The notes under the pieces: model-generated
What the model saw: the letters and a program-made list of their open reading frames with translations, nothing else
Told to the model about the DNA's origin: nothing
Database searches by the model: none
Part shown: positions 7,304 through 13,437 of the stretch, piece after piece
Numbering within the stretch: the first letter of the stretch is position 1
Layout: each line of letters begins with the position of its first letter
Program-made: the position numbers and the translations under genes
DNA from: Deinococcus indicus
GTDB taxonomy: Bacteria; Deinococcota; Deinococci; Deinococcales; Deinococcaceae
NCBI RefSeq assembly: GCF_002198095.1
Contig: NZ_NHMK01000001.1
Span: forward strand, 1-21,154
Reading direction: 5' to 3'
DNA: 21,154 nucleotides

Positions 7304-7323
7304 TGGCCCCCGGGAGGGGGCCA
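7304..7323 (-). promoter_or_regulatory. Pre-start hairpin 3
   Basis: TGGCCCCC (7304-7311) pairs with GGGGGCCA (7316-7323) around a 4-nt loop. There are exactly 10 nt to ATG 7293 and 15 nt from the stop at 7339. Confidence 0.75.
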
Positions 7324-7338
7324 GGACTGCAGGACGCG

Positions 7339-7833
7339 TCAGCGAGGGGTGGGCGGCAGGATCAATGCCTGGAGTTCCTTCCCCACTGTCTCCGGGAAGG
7401 TCGACGGCAGGATCGGCGCGGCCACTTGGGCGTCGGGTGCCGCGAGGGCAATCAGGCCCACCCGGGCGTCCGTGCTGTACTCCACCCACACTGGCGGCTT
7501 CTGACCGTGCTGCACCCGCACCCGGTGCAGGCCTTCAGGCGTGAGCGTCCACGTGCTCAGCGTGAGCGGCCCCGCCCCCCGCACCCCATCCAGGGCCTCC
7601 AGGGTCGGCAGGAAGCGGGGGTCCTTCGACGCGGCGCGCAGGGACGCCGCCACCTGCCTCGCCCGGACCGGGTGGGCGTGCACGTGATCGGCGAGTTGCG
7701 CGGCCGTCACCTCGTTCGTCGCGCGGCCGCGCCGGTGCTCCACGAGGCCGATCTCGATGGCGAACATGCGCAGGGTGGTGGGAGACAGGACCTTCAGGGC
7801 CTGCCGCAGGGTGGTCTTGGTGGTGTGTTTCAT
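7339..7833 (-). CDS. Hypothetical protein with a possible HTH N-terminus
   Basis: This 164-aa protein starts at ATG 7833, which overlaps the stop of the upstream gene (ATGA). The first 90 residues are helical and include ATNEVTAAQLADHVHAHPVR followed by ARQVAASLRAA, which resembles a winged-helix layout. The second half is beta-rich (PLTLSTWTLTPEGLHRVRVQ, PPVWVEYSTD). This could be a small DNA-binding regulator of the operon, but I cannot match it to a family. There is no signal peptide. Confidence 0.6.
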   Translation of the reverse strand: MKHTTKTTLRQALKVLSPTTLRMFAIEIGLVEHRRGRATNEVTAAQLADHVHAHPVRARQVAASLRAASKDPRFLPTLEALDGVRGAGPLTLSTWTLTPEGLHRVRVQHGQKPPVWVEYSTDARVGLIALAAPDAQVAAPILPSTFPETVGKELQALILPPTPR

Positions 7834-8177
7834 AGGGGCGTGGGGGCCAGCAGCAGTTCCCGGGCCAGTGGGGTCTCCCAGAGGGTCAGGACCTCCTGGG
7901 CAGCCTGGGCGTCGCCCGTCCGGTTCCACCGGCGCAGGGCCGTCAGGAACGGCGTCAGGCGGGCGTCGTTCAGGGCATCCAGGGCGTCCAGGTGGAAGCA
8001 GGTCACCGCTGCTGGGGCCGCATGGTACAGCAGCCGCGCGTCCGACTCGGTGTCCGTCCCGAGGAGGAAGCCGGTCGGCTCCCCGTCCAGGTACGCGAAG
8101 ACGCTCACCCGGCCGATCACCATGGGTTCGCCTTCGAACGTGATCAGGTCCGGCCTGGGGGTCAGGCTGCCCGTCAC
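7830..8177 (-). CDS. Hypothetical protein, 115 aa
   Basis: The start is GTG 8177, overlapping the upstream stop (GTGA at 8174-8177); the longer open frame to 8852 is antisense to other coding sequence. The N-terminal half is beta-rich (LITFEGEPMVIGRVSVFAYL, TGFLLGTD) and the C-terminal half helical (LDALNDARLTPFLTALRRW). There is no recognised motif. Its stop overlaps the next gene by ATGA, so it is translationally coupled on both sides. Confidence 0.6.
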   Translation of the reverse strand: MTGSLTPRPDLITFEGEPMVIGRVSVFAYLDGEPTGFLLGTDTESDARLLYHAAPAAVTCFHLDALDALNDARLTPFLTALRRWNRTGDAQAAQEVLTLWETPLARELLLAPTPL

Positions 8178-8566
8178 AGGGGCACCTGCTCGAAGGTGAG
8201 GAGGTGCTCGGCGGGCAGGCGGTGCCGGAGGCCCAGCAGCGTCCCGTATCGGACGTCCCGGTACGCGCGTTCCAGTGCGCTGTGTCGGTGCACCCCCCGG
8301 AAGATCAGGCGGCCGTCCTCCAGCACCAGGAGCGTGCCCTCGTGCATCAGGTACGCCGGGGCCTCGGGGTGCTCCTGCACGCGACTCGCCAGGGACAGGG
8401 CTTCCACCTCGCCGGACTCCACGCGTTTCAGATGGTCGCCGCAGTACCCGTCTGCGGCGCGGGCACGGGGCGCGTCCTCCGGCAGGATCGGCACGAGACC
8501 ATGCTGCTGCGCCGCGACGAGCAGGGCGCACACGGCCATGCAGCCCGTCGCGTCGTGGGCCGTGAA
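8174..8566 (-). pseudogene. 3' part of an operon gene split by the TnpB element
   Basis: The coding frame continues upstream of ATG 8539 as FTAHDATGC, right up to the right end of the TnpB element at 8566/8567, where TnpB's TAG stop closes it. It encodes about 130 aa with no family I can name; features are a helix (MAVCALLVAAQQHGLVPIL) and a strand-rich centre (AYLMHEGTLLVLEDGRLIFRG). The 5' part lies at 9875-9952, on the other side of the TnpB element; joined directly, the two are in frame. ATG 8539 could still give a shortened protein. The stop overlaps the GTG of the next gene. Confidence 0.6.
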
Positions 8567-8720
8567 CTACCCTAGCTCTGAAGAGCGGGGCTTCTCGGGA
8601 CAGGCACGCTCCACTGAGCCACCTTGAGTCCACGAAGGCATCGACCATGCCAGGATGTTCTTGGCAGCATTCACGTCCCGGTTCAGGAACGCCCCGCATC
8701 CCTTGCAGGTGAACTCCCGC
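8567..8720 (-). ncRNA. Putative omega RNA from the tnpB 3' end and right end
   Basis: In characterised TnpB systems the guide RNA overlaps the 3' end of tnpB and the transposon right end, and its guide is the DNA just past that end. By analogy the scaffold here should cover the last 100-150 nt of tnpB. The guide would be the interrupted-gene sequence beginning TTCACGGCCCACGACGCG (reading down from 8566). The extent is inferred, not seen. Confidence 0.35.
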
Positions 8721-9733
8721 ACGGACAGCGAGTGTTTCTCTCGGTGTCCGCACAGGTGGCAGTCCTGCGAGGTGTAAGCGGGATTGATGCCGATCACTGT
8801 TCTCCCAGCTTCTTCCGCTTTGGAGATCAGTTTCTCGATCAGGCTGCCCCATCCCGCGTCCAGCACACTCCGTGCCATGCGCGTTCGGGCCAGCCCGGTG
8901 ATGCTCAGGTTCTCATGCGCGATCCAGTCGTTCTCCCGAACGAGCTTGACCGCCGCCTTATGGTGCAGGTCGTCGCGCTGCCGCTTGACCTTCAGGTGCA
9001 ACTTGGCGACGGCCTGCCTGGCCTTGTGTCGCCGTTTGCTGCCGCGCTTCTTTCGGCTCAGCGAGCGTTGCAGCACCCGGAGCCGTTTCTGTGCGGTGCG
9101 GAGCGGGCGTGGGTTGTCCTCGAAGTCCCCGTCCGAGGTGACGATGAGGTGCCTCACCCCCAGATCGATGCCCACAGCGTTCCCCGTCTGTGGCAGTGGT
9201 GCGGGCCTGGGGATTTCGCAGGTGAGGACCGCGTACCACTCCTGCCCCTCCCGCTTCACGGCCAGCGTCTTGAGCTTGCCGGAGAACGGGCGGTGCAGCT
9301 TGATCCGCACGTTGCCGATCTTGGGCAGGTAGACGTGCTTCCCGTTGCCGGAGACGCTGTTCTGGCGGGGCTGTGGGTACGTGAACGAGTCGTATCGGTC
9401 CCGGCTCCTGAATCTCGGGTATCCGGCCTTCTGGCCCGCTTTGACGCGGCGAAAGAAGCCCTTAAAGGATTTGTCCAGCCGCTTGGCCACGTCCTGCAAC
9501 ACCTGAGCGTTGACCCCGGCGTATTCCGGGAGCGCGGCCTTCACTTCGGGCAGGGATTTCATCTGGTCGTACGCGGTGAGGCTCTTGCCCGCTTTCTGAT
9601 ACGCGCCGCGCCGCTCTTCGAGCATGCCGTTGTACAGGCGTTGGCAGAGGGTCAACGTGGTGTCCAGGGAGGCGATCTGCGCCTTCGTGGGATACAGCCT
9701 GTACTTGAACGCCCGGAGCGTTGTACTCTCCAC
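8567..9733 (-). CDS. tnpB: TnpB RNA-guided endonuclease, apparently intact
   Basis: TnpB is the transposon-encoded RNA-guided DNA nuclease ancestral to Cas12; in ISDra2 of D. radiodurans it cuts DNA next to the transposon target motif and helps retain the element. This copy is 388 aa (ISDra2 TnpB is about 400). The N-terminal domain opens RAFKYRLYPTKAQ. The split RuvC carries Asp190 (GIDLG), Glu274 (AHENLSI) and Asp353 (NRDVNAAKN). The zinc ribbon has Cys325/Cys328 (CHLC) and Cys343/Cys346 (CKGC). All catalytic residues are present, so it should be active. GTG 9733 is preceded by GGGAGG. The gene sits inside and co-directional with the leftward operon and could be read by its promoter. Confidence 0.95.
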   Translation of the reverse strand: MESTTLRAFKYRLYPTKAQIASLDTTLTLCQRLYNGMLEERRGAYQKAGKSLTAYDQMKSLPEVKAALPEYAGVNAQVLQDVAKRLDKSFKGFFRRVKAGQKAGYPRFRSRDRYDSFTYPQPRQNSVSGNGKHVYLPKIGNVRIKLHRPFSGKLKTLAVKREGQEWYAVLTCEIPRPAPLPQTGNAVGIDLGVRHLIVTSDGDFEDNPRPLRTAQKRLRVLQRSLSRKKRGSKRRHKARQAVAKLHLKVKRQRDDLHHKAAVKLVRENDWIAHENLSITGLARTRMARSVLDAGWGSLIEKLISKAEEAGRTVIGINPAYTSQDCHLCGHREKHSLSVREFTCKGCGAFLNRDVNAAKNILAWSMPSWTQGGSVERACPEKPRSSELG

Positions 9734-9874
9734 CTCGCATCACCTCCCTGAAGGTGCTTTCCACGCTCCCAGCCGTTAACGCGGTGTGGGAGCATGGCGT
9801 GTTTAGCTTACTACATAACCGGAGGCTTCGGCTTCGCCGCCCCGTTGGGGCGGGGGCCCTTACACCCCCACGGA

Positions 9875-9952
9875 TAACTCCGGGGGCACTGCGGCCCTTT
9901 TGGTAGGTGGGGTGCCCTGGGGCGTGAGCAGCAGACTCGCCAGGGCGGTCAC
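9875..9952 (-). pseudogene. 5' part of the operon gene split by the TnpB element
   Basis: GTG 9952 overlaps the preceding stop (GTGA), the usual coupling in this operon. It encodes 26 residues (MTALASLLLTPQGTPPTKRA, then AVPPEL) before the TnpB left end. Read through, the frame adds four residues and stops at 9860-9862. The downstream half begins at 8566 in a compatible frame, giving PPEL-FTAHDATGC, so the intact gene would encode about 156 aa. It could instead be a short peptide in its own right; the coupling and the frame-compatible join favour the split-gene reading. Confidence 0.55.
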
Positions 9953-10062
9953 GCGCGGCTCCCAGCGGAAGGGACGTTGGAGCGGGTGGGGTGCATGGAA
10001 CCTCCGTACAGGGCGCGGCAGAGGGCGAGCGGGATCAGGATGGACAGGATCGCGGTGAGCAT
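9949..10062 (-). CDS. 37-aa small single-span peptide
   Basis: This tiny gene has ATG 10062 preceded by a GC-rich hairpin exactly 10 nt upstream and a stop overlapped by the next gene's GTG. The N-terminus is hydrophobic (MLTAILSILIPLALCRALYG), enough for one membrane span; the C-terminal half is hydrophilic (MHPTRSNVPSAGSRA). Position within the operon and precise coupling on both sides argue that it is a real gene. Function is unknown; small membrane peptides like this are frequent in phage and plasmid operons. Confidence 0.55.
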   Translation of the reverse strand: MLTAILSILIPLALCRALYGGSMHPTRSNVPSAGSRA

Positions 10063-10072
10063 GCGGCTCACG

Positions 10073-10093
10073 TGGCCCCCAGGCAGGGGGCCA
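10073..10093 (-). promoter_or_regulatory. Pre-start hairpin 4
   Basis: TGGCCCCC (10073-10080) pairs with GGGGGCCA (10086-10093) around AGGCA. There are exactly 10 nt to ATG 10062 and 7 nt from the stop at 10101. Confidence 0.75.
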
Positions 10094-10100
10094 GGACTGG

Positions 10101-10211
10101 TTACGGGTGCCGGGGGCCCCGGCTGACCTTCACGGCGATGACTGCGGCCGTGAGGGTGCCGAGTGTGGCGAGCAGGCCGACGTACGCGAGGAACAGGGTG
10201 AGCAGATTCAT
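10101..10211 (-). CDS. 36-aa small single-span membrane peptide
   Basis: ATG 10211 follows a TGGAG ribosome-binding site (7 nt spacing) just after the stop at 10226. The peptide begins MNLLTLFLAYVGLLATLGTL, is hydrophobic for about 27 residues and ends with a basic tail (KVSRGPRHP). It is predicted to be a one-span inner-membrane protein. It stands next to another single-span peptide of nearly equal length, so the two may act as a pair. No family is recognised. Confidence 0.55.
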   Translation of the reverse strand: MNLLTLFLAYVGLLATLGTLTAAVIAVKVSRGPRHP

Positions 10212-10225
10212 GGGCACTCCAGGAG

Positions 10226-10582
10226 TCAGGCGAGGTCAAGGGCGAGTTCACGCCTCAGGGCGGCCGCGTCCCGCAGGAGGCTAGCGAGCTCCAGGCACAG
10301 GTCCGCCCGGCGGTCCAGACGCGTGAGGTCCGGCAGGGGGAGTCCAGATGCTTCGAGGCTCTCCGCGCGCAGCTCGCCCAGCTGCTGGACCGTGCGCTCG
10401 TCCGCGAGGGCCTGCTGGTCAAGCTGCTCGGCACTCAGGGGCTGCGGAGCGAGTGGGGTGGGCAGGGCGGCCCGTTCAGTCCGGGCGGCGTGAAGCGTGT
10501 CCTCGTCGAGAATGTCCAGCAGGGAGACCAGGGCGACCAGATCACCCTCGCAGTGCGCGGCCAGGCGGTGCAGGACCGTCAC
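10226..10582 (-). CDS. Hypothetical helical protein, 118 aa
   Basis: The start is GTG 10582, overlapping the upstream stop by 4 nt; the longer open frame to 10789 is antisense-like. The protein is almost entirely helical and leucine-rich (DLVALVSLLDILDEDTLHAA, CLELASLLRDAAALRRELAL), with a probable coiled coil in the C-terminal half. It has no membrane span or catalytic motif. It is coupled to the neighbouring gene and is followed by the two tiny membrane peptides. Confidence 0.55.
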   Translation of the reverse strand: MTVLHRLAAHCEGDLVALVSLLDILDEDTLHAARTERAALPTPLAPQPLSAEQLDQQALADERTVQQLGELRAESLEASGLPLPDLTRLDRRADLCLELASLLRDAAALRRELALDLA

Positions 10583-10977
10583 GCGACCCGCTCCGGCGTG
10601 GCGGCCGCGACGGCCGTGATGGCGTCGGCGAGCAGTTGACGGTCGGCGGGCGTGACGTGCAGGGTGACGTCCCCACCGTGCACGCTCAGGGTCAGGCAGG
10701 CAGGGTGCAGCGTGATGCTCGCGGGCTCCATGGGATCGCTGTGGTCGTTGAAGGTACCAGTCGCGCCGTCGACCAGGCGGGCGGCGCACGTGGCAGCCCA
10801 GGTGGGATGGAAGCCGCCACTGCCCTGCGGCGCCTCGATCACGATGGCTTCCCCGTCGACGTCCTGCCGGTGGGCCACGTGGACGGTCAGGCCGGACGCG
10901 AGGGTAAGCGTGACCGTGTGGGTGGCCGCGGCCTGTGGGGCGGCGGGCGCGGCGGGCTGAACGTTGCTGCCGGTCAT
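10579..10977 (-). CDS. Hypothetical protein, 132 aa
   Basis: ATG 10977 overlaps the stop of the upstream gene (ATGA). After an Ala/Pro-rich N-terminus the protein is beta-rich (TVTLTLASGLTVHVAHRQDV, EAIVIEAPQGSGGF, SLTLSVHGGDVTLHV-like strands) with a C-terminal helix (ADRQLLADAITAVAAATPE). It looks like a small single-domain beta-sandwich protein. No motif allows a family assignment. Confidence 0.55.
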   Translation of the reverse strand: MTGSNVQPAAPAAPQAAATHTVTLTLASGLTVHVAHRQDVDGEAIVIEAPQGSGGFHPTWAATCAARLVDGATGTFNDHSDPMEPASITLHPACLTLSVHGGDVTLHVTPADRQLLADAITAVAAATPERVA

Positions 10978-11336
10978 GCGCGGACCTGGGTGAGGACGAG
11001 GCTCTGGGCGCGGGGTTTCTTCACGGCGAGGTTGGCGAGCGTGTCCGCGTCCAGATCCCCGGCCGTGGCGAGACGATCGGCTTTCTTCCGGTCGATGGTG
11101 GCCACCTCCAGGGTCGCCGCGTCCCCGAAGCATTCCCGGAAGCGGTCCAGGGGGTACTCGACGGTGGTCGAGGTGCGCAGTTCCGCCCGGTACAGGTCGG
11201 TCTGGACGGTCTCGCCGTCCAGCAGGGCGGCTTTGAGTTCCGTGCCGAGCTGGTCGCGTTCGGCTTCGAGGCCGAGGATGGTGTCGCGGAGGGTGGCGTA
11301 GCGGTCGAGCAGGTCGGTCAGGTGGGGCTTGGTCAT
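10974..11336 (-). CDS. Phage-style coiled-coil protein, 120 aa
   Basis: ATG 11336 follows a clear AAGGAG ribosome-binding site. Residues 1-40 form a coiled coil (LDRYATLRDTILGLEAERDQ). The rest has a beta hairpin (YRAELRTSTTVEYPLDRF) and a helical part ending DTLANLAVKKPRAQSLVLTQ. This layout, a helical N-terminus and then a toxin-free beta/alpha domain, resembles small proteins of unknown function in phage early regions and plasmids. That resemblance is from memory and not proven here. The stop overlaps the next start by ATGA. Confidence 0.6.
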   Translation of the reverse strand: MTKPHLTDLLDRYATLRDTILGLEAERDQLGTELKAALLDGETVQTDLYRAELRTSTTVEYPLDRFRECFGDAATLEVATIDRKKADRLATAGDLDADTLANLAVKKPRAQSLVLTQVRA

Positions 11337-11391
11337 GGTGTCGGACTCCTTGGGGGTGAGGGGACGTGGTGGGCAGGCCAGCGGGGTGAAG

Positions 11392-12132
11392 TCATGGGGT
11401 CATCAAGTGCAGTCGGCTGCCGCGCAGGGAGAGGGTGCAGCGGGCTGCACTGAGGGAGGCGAGCAGGTCGTCCGGCGCGTGCTCGGGGTGGGTCCAGAGG
11501 TGCGCGGCATAGGGCGGCACGCCGCGGACCCGGACGCGGACGCCAGGCGGGGCGCGGCCCGCGAGGTCGATCAGGATGCGCAGGGCCGCCAGGGGCCCGT
11601 GGGCGACCGCGCGCAGTCCACCGCCGCGGGCGGATGTGCCGTCCGGGTGGTGGCGCAGGCGGACGACCAGACCGGGGGTCTGGGGGGGGAGTGGGGGCAG
11701 ATGGACCCGGCGGGCGCGGCGGTGGGTGCGCATGTGCCCAGCGGTGTGATGCGCCGGGTGGTGGGCGGCGTTCTCCCCTCTGGGAATCCACTGCACGTGC
11801 AGGGCGACGCCCCGTTCTGCGGCGAGCTGAAGCAGTTGCTGCGCGGGTTCGGTCAAGGGTGACCTGGACCGCGCGAGTCCCGTCAGGACGTGCGCGGTGG
11901 CCAGGCAATCGACATACAGGTGCAGGGGACCGGGATCGGCGTGCTGGACCGCGAGGCGTGCGGCCTGCAGTTCAGCCTGCTGGGTGGTGTGCGCCCGCGC
12001 AGTGGTCGTGACGGTCACGCCGTTCACGACGGCCGCCAGGGCGTATACGTCCTGAACGGCGAGGCTGGCGTCGGTGTACGCGATCTGTTGTGGCATAGGG
12101 TGCACGGTGCCGGACGTGGGGGTGACTGTCAC
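11392..12132 (-). CDS. RNase H-like fold protein
   Basis: The N-terminal domain has the order expected of an RNase H fold: a first strand with Asp21 (IAYTDAS), Glu54 on the first helix (AELQAARLAVQH), Asp75 ending the fourth strand (LHLYVDC) and a late strand WIPRGEN. These give the D-E-D set. The usual fourth Asp after WIPRGEN appears to be replaced in a His-rich stretch (AAHHPAHHTAGH), so activity is uncertain. About 100 C-terminal residues form a second, unrecognised domain. The start is GTG 12132 (GTGA overlap, GGAG upstream); ATG 12096 is the alternative and would still keep the whole fold. RNase HI-type enzymes remove RNA from RNA/DNA hybrids, as in plasmid or phage replication. That role is inferred. 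Confidence 0.7.
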   Translation of the reverse strand: MTVTPTSGTVHPMPQQIAYTDASLAVQDVYALAAVVNGVTVTTTARAHTTQQAELQAARLAVQHADPGPLHLYVDCLATAHVLTGLARSRSPLTEPAQQLLQLAAERGVALHVQWIPRGENAAHHPAHHTAGHMRTHRRARRVHLPPLPPQTPGLVVRLRHHPDGTSARGGGLRAVAHGPLAALRILIDLAGRAPPGVRVRVRGVPPYAAHLWTHPEHAPDDLLASLSAARCTLSLRGSRLHLMTP

Positions 12133-12635
12133 GCGGCCTGCTCCGGCTGCATGGGGGTGGGCTCGGCGAGCCACGTGGCGGGCACGCGGAGGGTGAAGAC
12201 CGCGAGGCGGAACTGCGCGCGGAACTCGTCTCTGGGCAGGAAGCGGGTGCGGCCGTCCCGGCAGAGGATGTCCACGCCGGCCGTGGCGTACGACAGGCGG
12301 TACTCGCAGATGGGCCACCCGTCCTGGTCGTGCACGCTGACCCGCACGGGCCCACGCGTGAGACCGGCGAGGATTTCGTCGGGGGTGACGGCCGTGAGGA
12401 CCTCGGGTTCTTTCGCGGCGTAGGCGCGCAGGGCCGTGACAGTGGCCTGGACGCGGCAGGGGTCGCCGGTGAGTTTCAGGGCGCGGCCAGCCGCGAGCAG
12501 ACGCGCGAGGCGCTTGAGGCGCAGCTGCAGGGCGGGGCGGGCGAGGGCCACCTTGCGGAGGTCCGCGAGGGCTTGCTGAGGGGTGGGAGCGGGCTTGTGG
12601 GCGCCGGGGACGCTGATCGTCAGGGGAGTGAGCAT
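12129..12635 (-). CDS. Hypothetical protein, 168 aa
   Basis: ATG 12635 is preceded by the 12-bp hairpin at 12645-12671, with 10 nt between its TGGCC edge and the start codon; the longer frame to 12776 is antisense to the SWIM gene. The N-terminal half is helical and basic (LRKVALARPALQLRLKRLAR), and the C-terminal half is beta-rich (RVSVHDQDGWPICEYRLSYA). There is no recognised family. The stop overlaps the GTG of the RNase H-like gene. Confidence 0.6.
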   Translation of the reverse strand: MLTPLTISVPGAHKPAPTPQQALADLRKVALARPALQLRLKRLARLLAAGRALKLTGDPCRVQATVTALRAYAAKEPEVLTAVTPDEILAGLTRGPVRVSVHDQDGWPICEYRLSYATAGVDILCRDGRTRFLPRDEFRAQFRLAVFTLRVPATWLAEPTPMQPEQAA

Positions 12636-12644
12636 GGTGCCGTC

Positions 12645-12671
12645 CTGGCCCACACCCCCGGTGTGGGCCAG
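12645..12671 (-). promoter_or_regulatory. Pre-start hairpin 5
   Basis: CTGGCCCACACC (12645-12656) pairs perfectly with GGTGTGGGCCAG (12660-12671) around a CCC loop, a 12-bp stem. It keeps the TGGCC/GGCCA outer pairs of the other four hairpins but has a different inner stem. From its TGGCC edge (12646) to ATG 12635 is again 10 nt. Confidence 0.75.
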
Positions 12672-12693
12672 TGCTGCGAGAACACCACCTCGG

Positions 12694-13026
12694 TCACGCC
12701 AGGTGCAATCCCACGGCAAGGAGGTGCTTGCACAGCTGCACGCCGTCCGGGCAGTCGCAGTAGAGCACGTCGCCATGCCGGGTGACGATGCGGGCCTCGC
12801 TGCCGCCGGTGACCATCAAGCCCTGCGCTGTGGGGGTCATCATTAAGAGGCGGGCGCGGGCGCGCCTGGCAGGGTCGGCGAGCTGCGCGGTCCCGTGGTG
12901 CAAGGCGGTGACGATGATCCAGACATCATATGGCTGAAGATCCTTGGTTGAAACTTCTGCGAAAGTGGGTTTTCCGCCTCCTTGCAAATCCGCTGTTGCT
13001 GTCTGCGAAGAGGAATTCCCGCGCAT
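12694..13026 (-). CDS. SWIM zinc-finger protein, first gene of the leftward operon
   Basis: This 110-aa protein has a C-terminus reading YCDCPDGVQLCKHLLAVGL, the CxCx(n)CxH signature of a SWIM zinc finger. This motif is found in SWI2/SNF2 ATPases, MuDR-type transposases and other nucleic-acid or protein binders. It is much smaller than the usual SWIM proteins, so it is a lone module. ATG 13026 is the only ATG in range, but the first 25 residues are encoded inside the inverted-repeat element 12950-13060. The ancestral start may have been nearer STKDLQPYDVWIIV. It heads the leftward operon; no clear promoter was found just upstream. Confidence 0.65.
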   Translation of the reverse strand: MRGNSSSQTATADLQGGGKPTFAEVSTKDLQPYDVWIIVTALHHGTAQLADPARRARARLLMMTPTAQGLMVTGGSEARIVTRHGDVLYCDCPDGVQLCKHLLAVGLHLA

Positions 13027-13060
13027 GTTCAGGAGTCAGGGGGACTTTCGCAGAAGCTTC
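12950..13060. repeat. Inverted repeat pair spanning the SWIM gene start
   Basis: GAAACTTCTGCGAAAGT (12950-12966) and ACTTTCGCAGAAGCTTC (13044-13060) match as inverted repeats at 16 of 17 positions, with 77 nt between. Similarity continues imperfectly outward (CCTT on both sides). The unit is 111 bp if the repeats are its ends. It could be a MITE or a regulatory fold-back; no target duplication is evident. Confidence 0.7.
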
Positions 13061-13148
13061 AGTGAAGGTCTGAGCCGTGTGCAGTGAAAGTCACACGGGC
13101 GGTTCTGAGAGGGCCGGCAGAGCCGCGAGGCACACTCGGCGGGGTCAC

Positions 13149-13418
13149 TCAAACACGACGGACAAGGCCTTCCCGGTCCAGGTCACCCAGCAGCGTCCTG
13201 ATGTCCGCCTGAGCCTGACTTGCTGCCACGTCAAATTCCTGCGTCACGACCTGCACGAGCTGATCCTCCCGCTTGCCACCCACCCTCAGTGCCTGCCAGA
13301 TGGCGCGGCCCACTGCGTTGAGCGTGTACATCCGCGATGTGTGCGGATCCAGCAGCGCCAGCTCATCATCCAGGTCCGTGACCAGGACGTCCGGGTTCAC
13401 CTCGTACTTCTGATTCAT
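13149..13418 (-). CDS. PqqD-family RiPP recognition element (lasso B1)
   Basis: This 89-aa protein has the PqqD/RRE fold signature: an N-terminal strand region (YEVNPDVLVTDLDDELALLD), then RMYTLNAVGRAIWQAL, a helix pair (QLVQVVTQEFDVAASQAQAD) and a final helix-strand (LLGDLDREGLVRRV). Lasso peptide B1 proteins are free-standing RREs of this size; they bind the precursor leader and deliver it to the B2 peptidase. I chose ATG 13418 (GGGAGAAG upstream) over TTG 13421. It lies 19 nt after the stop of the lipoprotein gene, so the two are probably co-transcribed. B2 is 6 kb away on the same strand, so the locus is split. Confidence 0.85.
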   Translation of the reverse strand: MNQKYEVNPDVLVTDLDDELALLDPHTSRMYTLNAVGRAIWQALRVGGKREDQLVQVVTQEFDVAASQAQADIRTLLGDLDREGLVRRV

Positions 13419-13437
13419 CAAGCTTCTCCCATTCCTT

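Larger units (their letters stand above)
8567..9874 (-). mobile_element. IS200/IS605-type TnpB-only element (IS1341-like)
   Basis: The element contains tnpB and no tnpA Y1 transposase, so it would have to be moved in trans. The right end (8567 to about 8600) has the small hairpin CTCTTCAGAG and ends GGTAG next to TTCAC, as is usual for this group. The left end (9736-9874) contains a stem GCTCCCA (9765-9771) with TGGGAGC (9787-9793) and a GC-rich hairpin around CGCCCCGTTGGGGCG at about 9838-9852. Ends of this kind lack terminal inverted repeats and leave no target duplication. Boundaries are set by rejoining the interrupted gene in frame; each could be off by a few bases. Confidence 0.7.

Noticed and set aside
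6914..7489. N-terminal extension of the 262-aa protein to 7489
   Set aside because: It would overlap two other operon genes and bypass the hairpin-plus-ATG start at 6913.
5990..8199. Long + strand open frames (up to about 500 codons) opposite the leftward operon
   Set aside because: They are antisense to overlap-coupled genes, are rich in Arg, Gly, Pro and Ser, and have no start signals; typical GC-rich shadows.
6101..12671. The GC-rich intergenic hairpins as rho-independent terminators
   Set aside because: There is no T-run after any stem, and each lies at a fixed distance before a start codon inside one operon.
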